From the NCBI GenBank assembly GCA_022562375.1, contig JADFPK010000076.1:1-7783 (forward strand): a DNA stretch of 7,783 nucleotides, given 5' to 3'. The DNA comes from Pseudomonadota bacterium (GTDB taxonomy: Bacteria > Pseudomonadota > Alphaproteobacteria > SMXQ01). A model generated the notes under the pieces. The model saw only the letters and a list, made by a program, of their open reading frames with translations. It did no database searches and was not told the origin of the DNA. The translations under genes were made by a program, and so were the position numbers. Shown in pieces: positions 6,113-7,783 of this stretch (position 1 is the first letter of the stretch; the number at the start of each line of letters is the position of its first letter).

Positions 6113-6229
6113 CTATCCGGTAAATGCCGGTTCTATTTCCTTGCCCTCGACGAGGATCACGTGGCCTGGTTGGATAACCCGGGTTACCTTCCCCACGTGA
6201 GCGGGACGCTGGTCAGGTTCGTTCGATAG
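6113..6229 (-). pseudogene. 38-codon protein-like fragment
   Basis: The minus-strand frame is open from 6229 to a stop at 6113-6115. It reads in part VGKVTRVIQPGHVILVEG and then KEIEPAFTG, which has the hydrophobic alternation and codon choice of a real beta-rich protein. A stop lies directly upstream, and the only start inside is a GTG at 6196 without a ribosome binding site. The likeliest reading is the eroded 3' end of a gene, but the family is not recognised and it could be chance. Confidence 0.2.
6158..6199. promoter_or_regulatory. Cluster of palindromes (CACGTG - TAACCCGGGTTA - CACGTG)
   Basis: A perfect 12-base palindrome TAACCCGGGTTA (6175-6186) lies between two copies of the palindrome CACGTG (6158-6163 and 6194-6199). 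The arrangement is nearly symmetric and looks like a composite protein-binding site, about 170-215 bases upstream of the small secreted protein gene. It overlaps the minus-strand coding-like fragment, so the two readings compete. Confidence 0.3.
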
Positions 6230-6235
6230 CTATAA

Positions 6236-6294
6236 GGTTAATTTCCATATGAACTTTTGACCCCGCCCAGGGTTGTAGGGCAAAATCAGGGGTC
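6236..6294. promoter_or_regulatory. AT-rich imperfect dyad followed by GACCCC/GGGGTC inverted repeat
   Basis: Bases 6236-6262 form an imperfect dyad centred on CATATG, running from GGTTAATTTC to TTTTGACC. It is markedly more AT-rich than its surroundings. GACCCC (6259-6264) and GGGGTC (6289-6294) can pair, with an inner GCCC/GGGC stem. It could be a promoter or operator region or the worn end of a mobile element; no transposase gene remains to decide. Confidence 0.25.
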
Positions 6295-6328
6295 GCTCGG
6301 GGCCGGCAAAGGAGAACAAAGGACCGCC

Positions 6329-6358
6329 ATGCCGCCATTGTGTCAATCGGTTGAATAA
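6329..6358 (+). CDS. 9-codon upstream ORF (possible leader peptide)
   Basis: ATG 6329 follows AAAGGA (6318-6323) with 5 bases between, and reads MPPLCQSVE before TAA (6356-6358). The stop codon overlaps the first bases of the AAGGGAGG ribosome binding site (6357-6364) of the next gene. Translating ribosomes would therefore end on, and could expose or block, the next initiation site. This is the layout of translational coupling or a leader peptide. With only nine codons, chance is quite possible. Confidence 0.3.
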   Translation: MPPLCQSVE

Positions 6359-6370
6359 GGGAGGTAGTTT

Positions 6371-6733
6371 ATGAAACTCGGAACTCTAATGGCGTCCATC
6401 GCCGTCGTTGCCTTGATCCAATTGCCAACGACGGCCAACGCCTTCGAATGCCCCAAACACTTCGCCGCGGCCCAGGCCGCGATCGACAAGGTGGTCGAGG
6501 ACATGAAGGGCAAAATGTCGAAGAAGATGAAGGCGTCCGGCATGGCCGCCGACATGGCACTGGTGCATGCCCTACTCGACGACGCCAAGATGTTGTTGGC
6601 GGGGGCGAAGCACAATCACGCCAAGCCCCAGGGCAAGTATGACCACGGCCGCGCCATCGCCAAGGCCGAGGCGGCCAAGGGCTCCGCCGTCGCCGCCGAC
6701 ATCTACCATTGGAAGCTCATGGGCAAAATGTAG
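6371..6733 (+). CDS. Small secreted Met/His-containing protein, possible metal binder
   Basis: A 120-residue protein with a clear signal peptide (about 1-24, cleavage after TANA, mature start FECPKHF). The mature part is about 96 residues, mostly helical in character and rich in Ala and Lys. It has 8 Met (six of them at 45-74), 6 His (30, 66, 81, 83, 92, 113) and a single Cys27. KHNH (80-83) and Met-rich helix faces could bind copper or another soft metal in the periplasm. I do not recognise a named family. A strong ribosome binding site AAGGGAGG (6357-6364) sits 6 bases before ATG 6371. The multicopper oxidase gene follows 125 bases later on the same strand, separated by a terminator-like hairpin; a joint role in copper handling is inferred from this order. 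Confidence 0.7.
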   Translation: MKLGTLMASIAVVALIQLPTTANAFECPKHFAAAQAAIDKVVEDMKGKMSKKMKASGMAADMALVHALLDDAKMLLAGAKHNHAKPQGKYDHGRAIAKAEAAKGSAVAADIYHWKLMGKM

Positions 6734-6763
6734 ACGTAACACCGGGCGTTCCGGCAGAAGGCG

Positions 6764-6810
6764 TCGCCGCGCCCCGATGGGGCCTCGGGCGCGGCGATCC
6801 CTTGCTTTTT
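6764..6810 (+). terminator. Terminator or attenuator between the small secreted protein and the multicopper oxidase
   Basis: TCGCCGCGCCC (6764-6774) pairs perfectly over 11 bases with GGGCGCGGCGA (6787-6797), loop 12 bases. T-runs follow at 6806-6810 and 6814-6818, the first starting 8 bases after the stem, so it is a weaker fit than a textbook terminator. The alternative hairpin GCCCC-gat-GGGGC (6771-6783) uses the same left-arm bases and excludes the long stem, giving a possible on/off switch ahead of the oxidase gene. Confidence 0.5.
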
Positions 6811-6820
6811 ACCTTTTTCC

Positions 6821-6829
6821 GGGGGGGGG
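6821..6829 (+). repeat. Run of nine G before the multicopper oxidase gene
   Basis: An uninterrupted G9 tract, preceded by T5CC, lies 29-37 bases upstream of the oxidase start. Tracts of this length are prone to slippage and to sequencing error. Confidence 0.7.
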
Positions 6830-6858
6830 TGTTTCAACGGCTTTGGGAAGGATTTGCC

Positions 6859-7783
6859 ATGCGAAGATTCCTTTCAGCCACCCTCGGGCTGGGTCTGCTT
6901 GCCGCCCTGTTTCCGATCCCCGGCCATGGGGCCCAGCACTTCCAAGATGCGCCGATCCCGGGGACGTCCCGATCCGCCATAACCCTGGGCCGCGACCTCG
7001 ACGGCGACGGCGACCCTGATGAAATTACCATCCGCTTGGAGGTGATCGAGGTCACCGAGGAGGTTTATCCCGGCGAGTTCGTGAAATTCTGGGTATTCGC
7101 CCCCGAGGGCCGGGGCATGACTCCGGTTGCCCGCGTGCCGAGTCCCACCATCCGCGTCGAGGAAGGCGACCGGGTGCGCATCATCCTTCTCAACACCCAC
7201 TATTTCCCCCACACCATTCACCTCCACGGCACCATCCACCCCAATGCCATGGACGGGGTGCCCGACATCACCCAGGCGGCCGTGAGACCTGGGAACCAGT
7301 TTATCTATGAGTTCACCGCCAAGAATCCTGGCACTTTCTTCTATCACTGCCACGTCCAGCCCGATGTCCACGTCCTCATGGGCCTTGTGGGGATGCTGAT
7401 CATCGAGCCCAACCGGGCGAAGAACATATTCACTCATCTCGTGATTGGCGCGGGGCGGATGCCGGACCTCGCCAAGGCCACGGTGGAGGAGGGGTACGGT
7501 CGCGAGTATTCCCTGGTGTACATGGATATCGATGCGCGGCTGAACCGCATTCCCGCCGCCTACAAGGACCCGCGCGAGATCGAGAAGCGCATGCACCGCG
7601 AGTACGATTCGACCCAGCGCCAGCCGAATATCTTCCTGCTCAACGGCCGCTCGTTTCCCTTCACCCTGCGCGACACGCCGATCGAGGTGAAATCGGGCGA
7701 GCGGGTCAAGCTGCGCATCCTGAATGCCGGCGCCCGGCCGATGAAACTCCACACCCATGGCCACCACCCGACGCTGACCCATC
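6859..7783 (+). CDS. Secreted multicopper oxidase (3' end cut by window)
   Basis: Open to the window edge, 308 residues visible. The N-terminus MRRFLSATLGLGLLAALF is a signal peptide; RRFL is near a Tat motif, as in CueO-type enzymes, but not exact, and the cleavage site is unclear (around 22-26). Residues 46-54 (DLDGDGDPD) form a DxDxDGxxD calcium-loop-like motif. The first cupredoxin domain (about 56-184) has HTIHLHG (118-124) and YHCHVQPDVHVLMG (162-175): His121/His123 and His163/His165 as type 2/3 ligands; Cys164, His171 and Met174 as likely type 1 ligands. A second domain begins near NIFLLNGRSF and carries HTHGHH close to the window end. Oxidation of Cu(I), Fe(II) or phenols with O2 reduced to water is known for the family; the substrate is open. 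ATG 6859 follows GGGAAGGA (6845-6852) at 6 bases. The long minus-strand frame over this gene is its shadow. Confidence 0.88.
   Translation, partial: MRRFLSATLGLGLLAALFPIPGHGAQHFQDAPIPGTSRSAITLGRDLDGDGDPDEITIRLEVIEVTEEVYPGEFVKFWVFAPEGRGMTPVARVPSPTIRVEEGDRVRIILLNTHYFPHTIHLHGTIHPNAMDGVPDITQAAVRPGNQFIYEFTAKNPGTFFYHCHVQPDVHVLMGLVGMLIIEPNRAKNIFTHLVIGAGRMPDLAKATVEEGYGREYSLVYMDIDARLNRIPAAYKDPREIEKRMHREYDSTQRQPNIFLLNGRSFPFTLRDTPIEVKSGERVKLRILNAGARPMKLHTHGHHPTLTH

Larger units (their letters stand above)
5396..6370. other. Gene-poor region with decayed and regulatory-looking sequence
   Basis: Nearly 1 kb with no intact conventional gene. ORFs on both strands here are Pro/Arg-rich and lack ribosome binding sites or family motifs. 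What it does hold is listed separately: an inverted repeat (5486-5501), likely SHOCT pseudogene remains (5570-5850), a hairpin plus strong ribosome binding site and 14-codon ORF (5954-6036), a 38-codon minus-strand fragment (6113-6229), palindromes (6158-6199), an AT-rich dyad (6236-6262) and a leader ORF (6329-6358). Confidence 0.6.

Noticed and set aside
6874..7782. Long minus-strand ORF (302 codons) opposite the multicopper oxidase
   Set aside because: The plus strand carries clear copper-binding motifs, a signal peptide and a ribosome binding site; the minus frame has none.

Overview
The window is GC-rich (one AT-richer island near 6230-6262) and reads as part of an alphaproteobacterial chromosome, perhaps Rhodospirillales-like. 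The evidence is hopanoid genes, a cytochrome c2-like protein and general protein style; the taxonomic placement is inference.

Region 1 (1-2152) holds two hopanoid-associated genes facing each other: the 3' part of hpnA (+), a sugar epimerase/dehydrogenase-like protein, and complete hpnB (-), a membrane-bound family 2 glycosyltransferase. Their stop codons share one TTAA. hpnB has a good promoter candidate at 2177-2205.

Region 2 (2362-4402) holds an oxidoreductase with an N-terminal NAD(P)-binding domain and a C-terminal SAF domain (the COG4091 'homoserine dehydrogenase-like' group, which includes the DXR-like enzymes described from Brucella). It is followed by a small, very lysine-rich periplasmic cytochrome c. 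A stretch of hairpins ending in a strong intrinsic terminator closes the region.

Region 3 (4522-5371) holds a small class I SAM-dependent methyltransferase (+) convergent with a short lipoprotein of unknown function (-).

Region 4 (5372-6370) is about 1 kb without a convincing intact gene. It contains inverted repeats, the likely decayed remains of a SHOCT-type small membrane protein, a 14-codon ORF behind a strong ribosome binding site, a gene-like 38-codon fragment on the minus strand, and a cluster of palindromes. A 9-codon ORF ends in the ribosome binding site of the next gene.

Region 5 (6371-7783) holds a small secreted Met/His-containing protein, then an attenuator-like hairpin and a run of nine G, then a secreted multicopper oxidase cut by the window edge. 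Its visible copper motifs suggest a type 1 copper site in the first cupredoxin domain. Together these look like a periplasmic copper or metal-handling module. That role is inferred from the ligands and the gene order.

No tRNA, rRNA, CRISPR array or intact mobile element was seen. I see no clear new defence or mobile system. The most open questions are the 5.4-6.9 kb region with its leader-like elements, and the DXR-like oxidoreductase beside hopanoid genes.
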